From contig JAADJZ010000002.1 in assembly GCA_011032825.1 (NCBI GenBank), positions 868,001 through 932,000 of the forward strand: a DNA stretch of 64,000 nt, in the 5' to 3' direction. A program made the translations under genes and the position numbers. Each line of letters starts with the position of its first letter. Position 1 is the first letter of the stretch. The notes beneath the pieces were generated by a model that ran no database searches, was not told the DNA's origin, and was given only the letters and a program-made list of their open reading frames with translations. This DNA comes from Massariosphaeria phaeospora. Lineage: Eukaryota > Ascomycota > Dothideomycetes > Pleosporales. Positions 21,114 through 32,845 of the stretch are shown here, piece after piece.

Positions 21114-21412
21114 GGCGTCTTTTTCCAGCTGTTGATATCTAGGGACGATTGGATACCGGCGTCGATGCGCATGAGGTTTTGCGGCGTTTAGGGCGGCCCG
21201 GTGGGCATGTCCTAGGACGGGGAGTTGATATGGATAGCTCCGATTGTTGTATTCAGGGGTGTATTGGATCATGAGACTTGGGACGATACAGGCGCTGTAG
21301 TAGCGACATCCGGAGTTGAATCCCGCATCGTGTTTATTATTCGGTAAAAATCTATCATTATTCTACAGCCTAGTCTCAGCCTCTATCCAAAAGTCGTGTT
21401 ATTACAGCACAG

Positions 21413-23351
21413 TCAAACACTCCCAGTCGGAAGCGCCACCGCTCCAGTAACACTCCCATTCACACCCTTCACCGTCTCCAGCGCCTCACCCCAAACCTGG
21501 TTCACCAACTGCTTCTTATTAATCTTGCCCATAGCATTCCGCGGAATACTCTCCACCACGCGCATCTCCTGCGGGATCTTGTAATTAGCAAGAATCTCCT
21601 TCAGCGCTTTCCGCATATCCAACGCACTCCACGGCTTCCCTCCGCGACCAGCCGTCATGCCCGCTTCCGAGAGCACCACAACCGCAGCAACCTTCTGGCC
21701 CCAGGCTTCGGACGGAAGGCCGACAACAGCAACTTCAGAGACTTGGGACAGGGACAGCATTTCGCGCTCGATTTCCAGTGCGGATACTTTCTCGCCTCCG
21801 GTCTTGATGATGTCGGCGGATTTGCGGCCCTGGATGAAGTAAAGCGGTCCCGTGGCCCAGTCTTGGTCCGATTTGCCTGTTCCGTCGACGTATCTACGCA
21901 CTGCGACGTCTCCCGTCTTGAACCACTTCCCCTGACCGTCTGCATCATCTACGAACTCTTTCGCTGTTGCTTCCGGGTTGTTCCAGTATTCGCGGAAGAC
22001 TGTAGGACCGCGCAGGTGGATTTCACCATGGCGTTCGATTCCGTTGGCTGGGTCCACTTCCTCGCCTTCCTGTATTATCTCCCCGGTCTCTGTGTCCTCA
22101 AGCCGCGCTTGCACGGAAGGAAGTGGCCAGCCTACCGAACCGTCTACGCGGTCGGTGAAAGATAGACCACATGATATTGCCATGCCGACTTCGGTCATGC
22201 CGTAGCGCTCTAGCAAGACGTTACCCCCGCTAAGCTCTGTCCATGCGGACTTCACCGGAGTAGGTAGTGCAGCGGATCCAGATATGTTGAGGCGGAGGTT
22301 TGATGGATGCAATGCAGTTTTCGAAGCCGCTTGCAGTTCGGGAGACAGTGTCGCATGTGTAGATAACAAACGGGTATATATCGTAGGGACGACGGTGAGA
22401 AATGTGATCTGCTTCTTCGAAGTATCGGAACTCGGTAAAAACGGGGCAGCTAGGCGCTCCCATACTGCGGTCGCGTTGAACGGGAATTGGAACTCTATTG
22501 TACTTCCAGCGAAAAGAGGAGTCAAAAGCGCGTTGACGGTGCCGTGGATATGGTGCAGTGGTAGAACGTGCAGGAGCACATCTTCTCTACTATACTTCCA
22601 AGCCTTTAGCAGCGACAGTGATTGCGCCGTAAGCACCTCTTGAGGGAGCAGCACGCCTTTCGGTCGATTTGTAGTCCCAGATGTATACAGCATCATGCCT
22701 CCCTTATCGCTTGTTGGGTCCTCTAGGGTGACACCATCGTCCGTCTTGCCCAGCATGATCTTCTCTTGTTTGTAGTTGATCGGCGCCGTCTCCATGCCTT
22801 CTTTCAGCACATCATCAGCCTTGTCCTGGAACTTTTCTGACGAGAGAAGCATGAGCGATCCGCTCTGGTCGAGGATGTATCTCAGCTCATGAGCGGGGAA
22901 TGTGGGTGAGAGCGGAACGGCGATGGCATGCGCAGCGAGGATGGAGAGTAGAGTGACTATCGCTCGGTCAATTGCTGTCCCTGTTGCAGGTAAAGATGGG
23001 CTGGAATCGGTGCGCACCCACATAGTCATACCCGTTCTCGACCAAGAACGCTATTCTCGCTCCCTCGGCGCTCTGCCCATTGGTATTGCGCTGCAGTCTG
23101 TCCTTCGCGGCTGCTACATCGTTAACTAGCTCCCCATACGTGAAGCTCCGCCCGGACAATGAATGCACGACAGCTGTTGACTTCGGGCTGTGTGCCTTGA
23201 TAGCTTCGAAGATAGGAAGGCGGGGCAGAGTAGAGGCCATCCTGGATGACGCAATCGCGAGTGGGAATCGAGTAGAATAATGGGTGGCTTGCGAGAGGCA
23301 CGTCTGTTTGTGGCCGGCGAGAGTGCGTGAGAAGAGTCTTCGCACCCACAT
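21413..23351 (-). CDS. Mitochondrial acyl-CoA synthetase, malonyl-CoA synthetase (ACSF3)-like
   Basis: Exon 1 is 23351-23018 and exon 2 runs from about 22980 (or 22974) to 21413, giving about 630 residues. The joining intron is only 37 bp (GTGCGC...GCAACAG) or 43 bp if the next AG is used; both keep the frame. The N-terminus (MWVRRLFSRTLAGHKQ...YSTRF) is a typical mitochondrial presequence. ANL-superfamily motifs are in order: YTSGTTNRPKG (adenylate loop), HVLPLHHIHGTVNALL, LLERYGMTEVGMA, KTGDVAVR, KTGGEKVSALEIE, and near the C-terminus GKINKKQL with the catalytic Lys. The LPLHHIHG and ERYGMTEVGMA blocks are those of ACSF3, which activates malonate or methylmalonate for mitochondrial fatty-acid synthesis. 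The alternative is a general medium-chain acyl-CoA ligase. Confidence 0.87.
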
Positions 23352-23914
23352 GGCAATCCAGCCGGGACCGATTGAGGAGTACGGCAGTTCGGGAGATTCG
23401 CGTCTGGGGTTGGTCTCCGGAACTGTTCAGGCCGTCTGACGTCTGCAACATTCGGCAAACATTCTCATGCTTTTCGGTCGCCGTTCCTCGAGCTGTGGTG
23501 TACCCCAAAGAATATGTGTAGGCGGTTTTGTGGAGTATACTGTAAGTTTTCGACTGCAATTGGTGTTTAACGTCGCGGCAACAGATCTGCAAGCCTCCCA
23601 GTCGAACAACGCGAGAGCTGTCTTGGCACTCGGCTCCGCTTTCCGTCTAGAGTTCGCCGTCTTTTGTCAACGAATACCACGGCTTTTCAATATTCGAACT
23701 AAGAAGTGAATCAAGGATAGAGTCTCGTCGTTTCACACATAGCTAGTACACTGGCACAAGCAGAATCTTCCCTGTTTTCTCTAGTTTCTGGTTTCTGACA
23801 ATAACAACCGGGCGTCCGTATTAAGAGGCACATAATCCTCGAGTTTGTGACCAAGCTTGCTACCCGTTTCATACGTACATGTCTTATACGTGCCTAAGTC
23901 AAGCACTCGGCGCT
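23352..23914. other. Intergenic, nothing recognised
   Basis: This is the upstream side of the acyl-CoA synthetase gene and the 3' side of the F-box gene. Open frames on both strands lack any domain. Confidence 0.6.
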
Positions 23915-25199
23915 CTATCGCACATAGCTCAAGCGCACGTCCAGCTTAATGCCAGCCTGACTGAAAGTTTCCACGATATCATCTGGTGGGCTCCACTGCG
24001 GTCGCAATGATTCTGACTGCCCACCGGGTCTGGGAACATCAACCATGATAACTTCTTTCAGCTCTGGAAAGCTCGTTGGTTTCTCAATGGGCAGCTCTAG
24101 CAGCCATGATTGACTGAGCGTGGCCTGATCTACATCCCCTGGCCCAGTTCCAATGATGGCTGCGCGTGCTACCTTTTGGAATTCAACCTACTCAAAGATT
24201 AGCATGGGAAATCAAATCCAGATGCTCTATTCTTACCCGAAGCCGTCTCAGGCATCGCGGGAGCATTTTGTGCAATCCCTCGCTGCGGTCAAAGGAGTTT
24301 CTACTCAGAAATAGATAGCGAGATGGTATGTGTAACTCCACCAAAGTCGGAAACCATGAGAAGTTCATGAGTACGCCCTCTCCAGAAGTGGTCGGGCGCG
24401 GCTGGTAATCCTGGAACAACTCTAGGCTTTTGAGACTTTCGCGGATGGGTTCGAGCATCGTATGCAGACCAGTCTCAGACTTCAAATGTGCAAAATAACT
24501 AGGAGTGTGACATCGAAGATGTTCGAGTCGTGGACAGCATGAAAGGATATGCCACAGGGATGTCGGGGCTACCGACCAGAAAACGGTATCCCTTCGGCCT
24601 CTTATGTCGAGAGAAGTCAACGCCGTCTTCACTTCGATAAAAGCAGGTTGTAGAAGCGGTGAGACCCAATCATCACAACCTGCTGCCACTATATTCCTGA
24701 CGTCTGGCAGGGACATAAATCGTACCATGTCAGTTGGGTCAAGTACAGCGATTGAAGGTCCAGTAAGATTGATCGTATGAACACCAGCAAAGGAGCAAGT
24801 GTCAAAGATATCGCATTCGAAGTTCCAGGTGACCGGTCTTTTTGATATATCCACTGGAAAAGACGTCATCTGCACGGTTATCTCGCGGAGATTGGGAAAC
24901 TTCTCGAAGTCCAAAGCCTTTTCGGTGCCATAGTCGAAGATCTTGCCCCGGTATTTGACGCAAAATGATCTGCACGATTTAACACTCGAGCGCAGGTCAG
25001 GATCCTCAGCGAAACTCCTGGTGAGAAGGTGCTGTTTCTCTTGTCGAACCCCACCCACGTGTCTGAAGACCAATTTCCTTGCCGCCTGGTTGAAACTACG
25101 ACATACTCGGGCAAGGCAACAGAGTGATAACAAATCCCGCTCCAACTCGGAACATACGATGTAAAGTATGTCGTGAGGTAGTTGACTGAGTCCCGTCAT
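23915..25199 (-). CDS. F-box protein with C-terminal extension exon
   Basis: There are two exons on the minus strand, 25199-24237 and 24187-23915, joined by a 49-bp intron (GTAAGA...GAGTAG with TGCTAATC branch site), giving 411 residues. The start is ATG 25199 (MTGLSQLPHDILYIVCSEL); the longer frame starts at GTG. An F-box occupies residues 4-48 (LPHDILYIVCSELERDLLSLCCLARVCRSF is the Skp1-binding type, cited here in part). A weak leucine-rich region follows. Without splicing the protein would end after HANL; the second exon adds 90 residues (VEFQKVARAAIIGTG...LRPQWSPPDDIVE...RLSYVR) in a clean open frame. The product probably acts as a substrate adaptor of an SCF ubiquitin ligase; its target is unknown. 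Confidence 0.82.
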
Positions 25200-25597
25200 T
25201 GTTGCAGTGGTTTGTCGTGTGTCGAGGCTGACCTTGGACTTGTGCCGCAAAGCCCATGGGAGGATGTCTTGATGGATAGTATAGATAGTATAGTCTTCGT
25301 CTACTCGGATTGAGAAGATTCGTCTGGTTGAGCCGGGCGTGCGCACAACCGTTGGTGACGCAGGCTGATCCGATGGAGTGAGGTGAGGGTGAGGTGTTTA
25401 AATGATTGTTGGTGCGCGTGCTTAGGTAAGATTCCGTACCCAACGCTAGCTCGAACCGGACATAGCGGCTAACCAAATATCCAAACAGAATTCCAGCACC
25501 AAATAACCGCGCCGACCATTCAATCGCAAACACCAGATACATTCCCGAGTCATCACCACGCCATCGCCACGCCGCTAGTCAAAGCGCGCGTGCTTTA
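25200..25597. promoter_or_regulatory. Divergent intergenic region between F-box gene and BolA gene
   Basis: About 400 bp lie between two divergent starts (25199 minus, 25598 plus). Both promoters are inferred to be here. No specific site was recognised. Confidence 0.45.
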
Positions 25598-26158
25598 ATG
25601 TACCTCCGGTGCATACCAGTAGTCGGCAAGCGGTTCATATCAGCCATGGCGCAGTCAACAACCCCCATGGAAGATGTCATGCGATCAAAGGAAGGCCGTC
25701 CCGAGATCCTATAGCAATCGCCGGCGTTAGCACTTGGCACAATAAGCACCAGCCTAACTGTGTTACAGATCGCAGAAGCATTGCAACCCACAACCCTAGA
25801 AATCCACAACGATTCACATCTACACTCCCACCACAAAGCCATGCAAGATAGCACCAGCAAAGAGGTACTACCTATTCCCTCTTTGAAATTCGCCATCATC
25901 TTCTAACTATCACTAGACACATTTCCGGTAGACCCCCATATCAAAATGCATGGTAAACCAGACCCGACTAACCACCACAGCGTGATCATCACCTCCGACG
26001 CCTTCAAGTCGAAAATGCAGCCCGCTCGTCACCGCATGGTGTACGCGCTACTGAAAGATGAGCTGGCGCGCGAAGGTGGCATTCACGCACTGCAGCTGAA
26101 GACACGGACGTCCGAAGAGGAGGATAAGTTGAGGGAAAATGAGGCGGCGGGACGGTAA
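25598..26158 (+). CDS. BolA family protein, probably mitochondrial, with an 11-nt exon
   Basis: Exons read from the sequence are 25598-25690, 25769-25864, 25917-25927 (11 nt) and 25981-26158. The last two introns are 52 and 53 bp with GT-AG ends. Splicing gives IHNDSHLHSHHKAM, then THFRVIITSDAFKSK, then QPARHRMVYALLKDEL. These are the BolA fold with its HxxxxVxIxSxxF and MxPxxRHRxVY-type signatures. The start at 25598 gives MYLRCIPVVGKRFISAMAQ, which looks like a mitochondrial presequence; an internal Met is at residue 17. The first intron should begin directly after MRSK (25690), but the bases there are GAAGGC, not GT. Either the donor is non-canonical or mutated, or an upstream GTCATG is used with loss of five residues. 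BolA proteins work with monothiol glutaredoxins in iron-sulfur cluster transfer. Confidence 0.85.
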
Positions 26159-27244
26159 AATGCGACGCAAAGCCATGCGACGGGAAGGAAGCATAAGAGC
26201 CGGAATCTATTACTGTATATGAACGCGAAACGATATGAGTTGCGGTGATCTGTACATTATTGAGCACACCCGTCGTCACAGTTACAAAAGATATATGAAC
26301 CAGATGGTCGGTATGCGCTACCATCCATTGTGTTACCTAGGTACCATCCCATGGACATGTCCAAGATACATCAATCCTAACACTTCGTCTCAGCATAGCA
26401 AGAACCTGAAATCATCACTCACTTCTAACCCATATAACCAACACCCCGATCATGACGGGAAAAGTATTTTCAAGGTCACGAGCAAAATATTAAAGCGAGT
26501 GAAACATTGGTTGGGATCAAGAAGCAATTACAAACCACCAAGCGATCCGAAAAGCCGTCCAGATCAACGCCTGTGACAGCATCCTTCCCCGAAAACAAAT
26601 CCGCCTCTTGCGAGTTGAGTTGCGCCCTCTGACCTCATATCCCAAGGACCAAGCACTGCCCAAGCCCTCCACCGCATCTTCCGAAAAGCTTGTCTACGCC
26701 CCAAACCGTCCCAAGATCGCTTGCAAGGCGTGGCCCACGTCAGCCGCGCGAGGGGCGCAAATGCGAACTTAGCTGTCACATACAAACCCCCGAAAAGATG
26801 GAGAAGATGCGGGTACCTGCCACACGCACGAAGTAAATAGGTATCCTTTCAAGAGGTGATGATATAAGAGAGATCGCAGGCATCAAATGTACCCCAGACT
26901 TTGCATTTTGACGTGGGATGCGGGGGGGGGGGGGGGAGCGGCAGCGGCTACGCGGGCAAATGCGGGGTAAAACTCTACCGACGCATCATCGATGGGATGC
27001 GACGCGACAAGTCCGATGGATCGCGAGTGCGAGGGCAAATGACGTCGTACCTAAGAAAGATTGACAAAAACGGTTACATGGTGGACGAGATTGGACTGAA
27101 CATTGGCATTATGATTGACCGTAGCTACAGAAACGACGTCATCGTTCGATTGAATCGACGTCAATTGGTGCAACGAACTGAACCTTCCGTGATATTTTCC
27201 GAGCCCCGATAACTTTTCGTAATATGGGAAAGGGTATACCGCAC
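26159..27244. other. Convergent intergenic region with a 15-base G run
   Basis: The 3' ends of BolA and the acetate-channel gene face each other over about 1.1 kb. A homopolymer of 15 G (26922-26936) is followed by a GC-rich patch. Open frames at 26235-26576 and 26901-27212 show no recognisable domain. Confidence 0.55.
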
Positions 27245-28449
27245 TTAGACCGCTTCACGCGCGGCGCTGTTGTCCACCTTCTGGCGCATCTCGCGGCCCT
27301 TCTCGCTCCATGGGAAATGTGCGACGGGGATGACGAAGAAGCTGGAGGCAGCAGTCAGTACTTGTACAAAGTGGAAGGCCACATGTGAAACTATAGTTTG
27401 ATAATCCGACTGACCTGTTGGAGTTGTCCGCGATACCAGCGAGAGCGTTGTACCAGGCCAGGAATGCGGCAAAGAGGCCGAAGTAGCCGCCAGCCTTAAT
27501 GCAGCCGCTCTGGGGCACAGCGCCATCGTTCTGGAGATATCCGATACCCAGCAGCAGGAACGCGATGTCCAGGGTGAAGAAGAGCGAGAAGAATGCCACT
27601 GTAGAGCGCAGCGTGCAGATGAGAAGGATGGTCGTGAAGATGAACCATCCCATGAGGAACAGTCCGAATGAGTTGAGGAAGGTAGCGACGCCGTGCTCTT
27701 CGAGGTCCGCAACGATGGAAAACCCGCCTGGCGTAAGGATGATGGCGAACGAGAGCCAGAAACCACCGTACGAGGACAGCGCAGTAGCACCGAAGGTGTT
27801 TCCAACGGCCATTTCCCTAAACAGCTGTCAGATCCTTGGGGTCAATAAATTTGTTACATGGCGTCACGTACCACATGCCAGCAAGTAGCTGGACCAGTCC
27901 ACCGTAGCCGAAGGCGAGTGCTACCACGATATTGGGATGCGTGATATCACGCGTTCCGACGTTGATGAGTGATAGGACGAACGTAGTCAAGGCGAACGCA
28001 GAGAGACCAAGTGGAGCTGGGTTGGCGAATTTTCGATCCGGTGCCCTGTCCGAGATCAGATGTGGAATTGGTGAACATCACAATCGTAGCGGCCTTACCT
28101 GTAGAGACCGGGTTGGAAATCACCACCGAAAGCAGTCAATCGAGCTTCGGGGTCGTTTGTGCGGTAGTGCGCAAGAGGGTTGCCGCCTATGTTGATGCGT
28201 TAGCGAGAACTAATGTTAACATACGCTGATATAATACGGACCATATTCATAAGGCTTCCTCTCCCTTCCTGCTTGGGCATGGTCAACGGCGCTCGAGCCA
28301 TTGGTATGCTGCGCCGTGAATTTCTCACCATCAGCAGTCGCCGTCTAATTCGATTAGCGATTAAAACTTTGGCAGACACAACTTGCAAGGCGCAAGATTG
28401 TCAGCGGAACGCAACATACAGCGTGATGAGTCTCGAGAGCAGTAGCCAT
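27245..28449 (-). CDS. GPR1/FUN34/YaaH family acetate/ammonium channel (Ato/Ady2-like)
   Basis: There are six exons on the minus strand: 28449-28420, 28344-28242, 28186-28099, 28045-27872, 27816-27415 and 27341-27245, with introns of 75, 55, 53, 55 and 73 bp, all GT-AG, giving 297 residues. The start is MATALETHHA. A hydrophilic N-tail ends in FANPAPLGLSAFALTTF, the family signature NPAPLGL at the first membrane helix. Five further hydrophobic helices follow (VVALAFGYGGLVQLLAGMW, SSYGGFWLSFAII, FNSFG-type segments, STVAFFSLFFTLDIAFLLLG, AGGYFGLFAAFLAWYNALAG), then a C-tail with FPWSEKGREMRQK. This family moves acetate or ammonia across the plasma membrane and forms hexamers. The gene model is fully in frame after splicing. 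Confidence 0.93.
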
Positions 28450-31294
28450 TGTGGTTGTCAGTTCAGACGAGAAAGGATGGAAGAGGTATCAAGCCGAAGA
28501 GGTAAATGTGAACCGCCACAAGGCCTAGATGACTTCAGAAATATGGGGAGAACTGGAGAGGTAAGACAATATGGGGAAATGGGGGCTCATATATCTCCAG
28601 ACCAGGCGGGCCGGAGCTCTGAACGAGCTACGTGTGCGAGGATTAGATGGAGCAAGGACAGGGTGGCCTTGTAGCTTCAGGCCAAGTCATGGAAATTAGG
28701 ACAAACATGTCTTAGAGTGGCCCACTCCAGCGACTTTCCCCAGCGTTTCTACCCCAGGCCGGTTAAAGCGTCCGTCAAGTGAACTGACGCTTGCCCATGG
28801 ATCCGTGCATAAGCCACCTGCGCGGTGGATCGGCGCCAAAGCACGGTGCCGAGGCCCCCGACAAGCAAGACGATGTTTTGACGCGTGTTCGTGCTGTCCC
28901 GTCTGCCGATGCTCTCACCCTCACTCTCACGAGGACTCCTCGTTGCGGAGTAATGGGGGCAAATCTTTCCAAAAGTGGTCGCCGTCTCCCACTGGCGAGC
29001 TACAACTCCTCGGCTCGGAGGGTAGCGTGTGAAGTCACCTAAAAGACGTGTTGTTGTACGGCAACAATCAAATTGCAATAAGAGCTCGAGCTTGGGACAG
29101 TAGGTACAAGCGGGCGCCGCAGAATTAGATTGTTAACCTGGCATGTTGAGTCGCGATACTCTTACTGCGGACTTTCGAATTGCTCGGCATAGCAGAGCAC
29201 GACGATAGACTATACCTGACGAATACACATATCTAAGGTCGTCTGTCTCCGGTGCGGATGCTGCGGGCGATGACAGTGTCGCGTTCGATGTTCTCCTCAC
29301 GGATCGACTGCTTGGAAGCCGAAAGGGAGACTGACCCGTGGCCTGCTTGACCAGTCGCTCGATCAGAAGAGCGATCGGGCGGGAATGGCGGAATTGCGCG
29401 GAGGCAAGCTCGAATCAGAGGAGCGATGATGGCATGCATGGCTGAGGTGTGGTGGAGCAGGGCTTTTGCTGACGGCCGAGCGCTAAGCTTCAACCAAGAG
29501 TCTCGGCGCCAGCCACCGGTGTCTTGCCCGAAGCATTACCTAAACGTCGCTTATTGACTGCAGACACTACGAAGGCATCGTGTTTGCTCTCGTCTGACCG
29601 GCGCAAACAGTCCAAGTCATGCGAAGAACGCCGTATGCAGAGGGCATCGTTAAGTACGCGTCTTACGGCACGTCAGAAGTATGGAACCACGATTAATCTT
29701 TCTAGCTTTCGAGCCACGCGAAGGAAACAAGGACGTCCGCTTATTACATGGCGTTTCCGTCGGCCGAGCCATGTCGCTGTATTTAGTCTACCTGCTCGGA
29801 CCAGCGGGAGGAATTGCATGCCTGGTCAACGGAAACGGACTGCTTCCAAATCCTCCAGTGTCCTTTCGGATTGACACCAAAGCTGCTGACTCCCTCGATT
29901 TTTCATGCAAAATCCAACTGGAATCCGGAATCCACAGTCCCTTTGTAGAGCCGGTAGGTACAGGTCTCTCGTCGATTCTCCGTACCAACATCAACAGAAC
30001 CTAGGAGCTCTGTTATGCCTGTTGGGGGGTTTTGGTCAGCGTGATTGCGGTCCCGGTGGCATGGTATCTACCAGGGCCCTGCATGGATGGTGCTATGTTC
30101 TTTAGGCTAATCACTCTGGCTGGCGTGAACCATCAAATTTAACTTGGGTGATATCTCGCGATGCTGCAGGTGCATCCAGTGTGTTGTTGATCCACGACAA
30201 GTAGATGAAAACACTCCATGGGGTGAAGTACCCTGCCTTCGACCACGACTTGGAAACTACCGCGCTAATTGGTTCTTTACTAGTAGGTGATGCAAAATCC
30301 TACCGGATCAGCATTTAGTCATTCTTCTCCTACAGTGGAGGAGAGGCTCAACAGTGAAGAGTCTATCTTCCAAGACCTTCGAGTCGTTACAGGACACGCA
30401 GTACAGTACAAGCGCCCAACAAGAAGGACCCTGGAGGTTCTCAATCTTGACAGTCCCGACCCGGCTTGGGCCTTTGGTGGGTCACATCGTGCAAAAGTGG
30501 TGGAATTGGAAGGTCGATACCAGGTTTTTGCGTTGTCCCTGCTTCTAGGTGTCTCCACACGCTCGTGACGATCCATCTGAAACCCAAAGACCAGAGGCCG
30601 TCCCTGCGTGTTGCCACTCGGTCAGATGAGAAAAGTGGTCCACCGTGGGGACGTCGTATAAAAGTACCAGCGCCGAGTTCTGGGGAATTGCTGTGAAGCG
30701 GTTATCAACAGCGGCTGTTATAAGGGTCGACGGAAGTCCTGATAACACCCTACATCTTTAGATGTCATTGAAAGGTTGGATGAACTATGTGGATTACTAC
30801 GACCAAAGTCATCAAGCGCCAACCTCCTGACAACCTCGCAAGATTCCACCTCCATCCATTGCCCGCCGCGAATGTGGAGATCGATGAAGTGATGTTGACG
30901 AGCAATGCGTCCAAGAAGCTGGTGGCGCTGTTCCTCCCGGCTTGGTAACTTGGCTCCGGCACCCGTCCAGGTCGGGTTCGGCATCCTGAGAAGGCTATCT
31001 ATGTATAACTCTGGCACAGCAAAAGGTGGTGAGACGATGATCCAGGGGCAGAGTGGCGAAGAGTTCGTGATGCTTGCGGGAGGTTGAGGTTCGCGCAAGC
31101 CTCCCCGCACGCGTCCCCGTGGGGGAGCGGAATCCTCCGTTTCAGCTCCGCCCCGACGATGACGCAGCAGGTAAGCGCGTTGAGCTCCAGCAGCTCCAGC
31201 TCTTCCAGGCACCAACACTGCATCACTCTTACACAGCAAGAGACGCACCTTCTCTTGCTCCTCCAACCACTACTGCTTAGATCAGACTCCAACC
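28450..31294. other. Long intergenic region (2.8 kb), no gene recognised
   Basis: This separates the divergent acetate-channel gene and the AAA ATPase gene. Several open frames of 60-180 codons occur on both strands (for example 29681-30004 plus, 30718-31266 minus), but none shows a domain, a convincing start or a splice pattern. The part nearest 31295 is the pyrimidine-rich leader of the ATPase gene. I see no tRNA, TIR or tandem repeat. Confidence 0.5.
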
Positions 31295-32845
31295 ATGACC
31301 GGCAACAGCTTCGTGATGGTCTCCAACGAGGACGACACATCCCGCGAATACTTCGAGCACTCCTCCGGCAAGCGCGTCAACACCGACATCGTCATCGTCG
31401 AGGCCCTCCGCAAGCAGTACCCCGATCTCGAGCTCACTGTCACGCCGACGCGAAACGCCAACCTCCTCGCCTATGCCTCGGCGGGCTTTGCGACTGCCTC
31501 GCCGCTCGAGGACGCCGTCAACGACCCCGTTTACGGCGTGTCGTTGAAGCAGCGCGCCTATTGGCCTCCTGCGCGCAGGCTCGACAATAGCTCCGGCGTC
31601 ATGGCCGACAGCATCATCTTCGCCAAATACATGTACGCGTGGAAAGGGCAGGAGCTCATACTCTATGTCGCAACCACGAGGGATGGCGTGATGAGCTACC
31701 CGTCCGTCTCATACAACTACATCCTCAGTCGAAACACCCACAAGGTCGACGACTTGATCAAAGACGCCACACTATGGGGCATGGAGTTGCACGACGAAGT
31801 GTGGGTGTTCGACCAGGGATTCTGGCAGAAGAGCAGCGAACTGTTCCAGTCGGTCGAGAAGAGCTCCTGGGACGACGTTATACTGGACGAGGACATGAAG
31901 AAGGCCATCATTGCCGACGTCGAGAACTTCTTCGACAACCGAGCGACGTACCAGAAGCTGAAGGTTCCGTGGAAACGCGGCATACTCTACCACGGTCCTC
32001 CCGGGAACGGCAAGACCATTTCCATCAAGGCCATGATGCACTCGCTCTACAAACGCGGCCGGAATGGAAACCCCAAGCTCTCAGTGCCCACTCTGTACGT
32101 GCGGACGCTGAGTTCGTTCGCGGGGCCCGAATACAGTCTGCAGGCTATCTTCGGCAAGGCTCGCGCCGTCGCACCCTGCTATCTCGTTTTCGAGGACCTT
32201 GATTCCATCGTCAGCGATCGTGTAAGGTCCTACTTCCTCAACGAAGTAGACGGTCTCCGCTCAAACGACGGTATCCTCATGGTCGGCTCCACCAACCACC
32301 TCGATCGCCTAGACCCCGGCATTTCCAAGCGTCCTAGCCGCTTCGATCGCAAGTACTTCTTCTCAGATCCGAACTTCGATCAGCGAGTGCAGTACGCCCA
32401 GTTCTGGCAGCACAAACTCAAAGACAACAAGGATCTGGATTTCCCGGATAAGCTATGCGAGGCTGTCGCCAAGATTACGGATAAGTTCTCGTTTGCATAT
32501 ATGCAGGAAGCTTTTGTGGCATCGTTGCTGGCGATCGCGGTACGTGGAGACAAGGACAAATATACATCAGAGCAAGAGACACGGCGATGGGCCGGACCCG
32601 AAGACCCAATGCTCGATGCTGGAAGACTCACATGGCGGGAGCTTGCTCGCAGTGAGGATGACTACCCAGATCTTAAGGAGCTCGAGTTGTGGATTGAGAT
32701 CCAGAAGCAGGTGAAGATCCTGAGGGAGGAGATGGACAAGAGCAATAAGAAACAGGGGACGTGGGCGTCTGGGTGGGGAGCACCCGCTGCACCCGCCGCG
32801 CCGCCAGAAGAGACATTCACATCAATACTTTCCAATTTTGTGTGA
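31295..32845 (+). CDS. AAA+ ATPase, BCS1-like
   Basis: This is a single exon of 516 residues from ATG 31295 (MTGNSFVMVSNEDD). The N-terminal 200 residues are a fungal-specific region. Residues about 200-400 form an AAA+ module with KVPWKRGILYHGPPGNGKT (Walker A), CYLVFEDLD (Walker B), SYFLNEVDGL, VGSTNHLDRLDPGISKRPSRFDRKY (sensor 1 and arginine fingers). This is the 'PWKRGxLxYGPPGNGKT' subtype related to mitochondrial Bcs1. No transmembrane helix or Bcs1 N-terminal domain is visible, so it is not orthologous Bcs1 itself. Its location and substrate are unknown. It is convergent with the kynurenine monooxygenase gene. Confidence 0.88.
   Translation: MTGNSFVMVSNEDDTSREYFEHSSGKRVNTDIVIVEALRKQYPDLELTVTPTRNANLLAYASAGFATASPLEDAVNDPVYGVSLKQRAYWPPARRLDNSSGVMADSIIFAKYMYAWKGQELILYVATTRDGVMSYPSVSYNYILSRNTHKVDDLIKDATLWGMELHDEVWVFDQGFWQKSSELFQSVEKSSWDDVILDEDMKKAIIADVENFFDNRATYQKLKVPWKRGILYHGPPGNGKTISIKAMMHSLYKRGRNGNPKLSVPTLYVRTLSSFAGPEYSLQAIFGKARAVAPCYLVFEDLDSIVSDRVRSYFLNEVDGLRSNDGILMVGSTNHLDRLDPGISKRPSRFDRKYFFSDPNFDQRVQYAQFWQHKLKDNKDLDFPDKLCEAVAKITDKFSFAYMQEAFVASLLAIAVRGDKDKYTSEQETRRWAGPEDPMLDAGRLTWRELARSEDDYPDLKELELWIEIQKQVKILREEMDKSNKKQGTWASGWGAPAAPAAPPEETFTSILSNFV

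Noticed and set aside
29681..30004. 107-codon plus-strand open frame in the long intergenic region
   Set aside because: No recognisable motif, conserved start or neighbouring exon was found; kept as unexplained intergenic DNA.
30718..31266. 182-codon minus-strand open frame near the AAA ATPase gene
   Set aside because: It overlaps the ATPase leader, has no domain or splice pattern, and shows a composition expected for antisense of a pyrimidine-rich leader.
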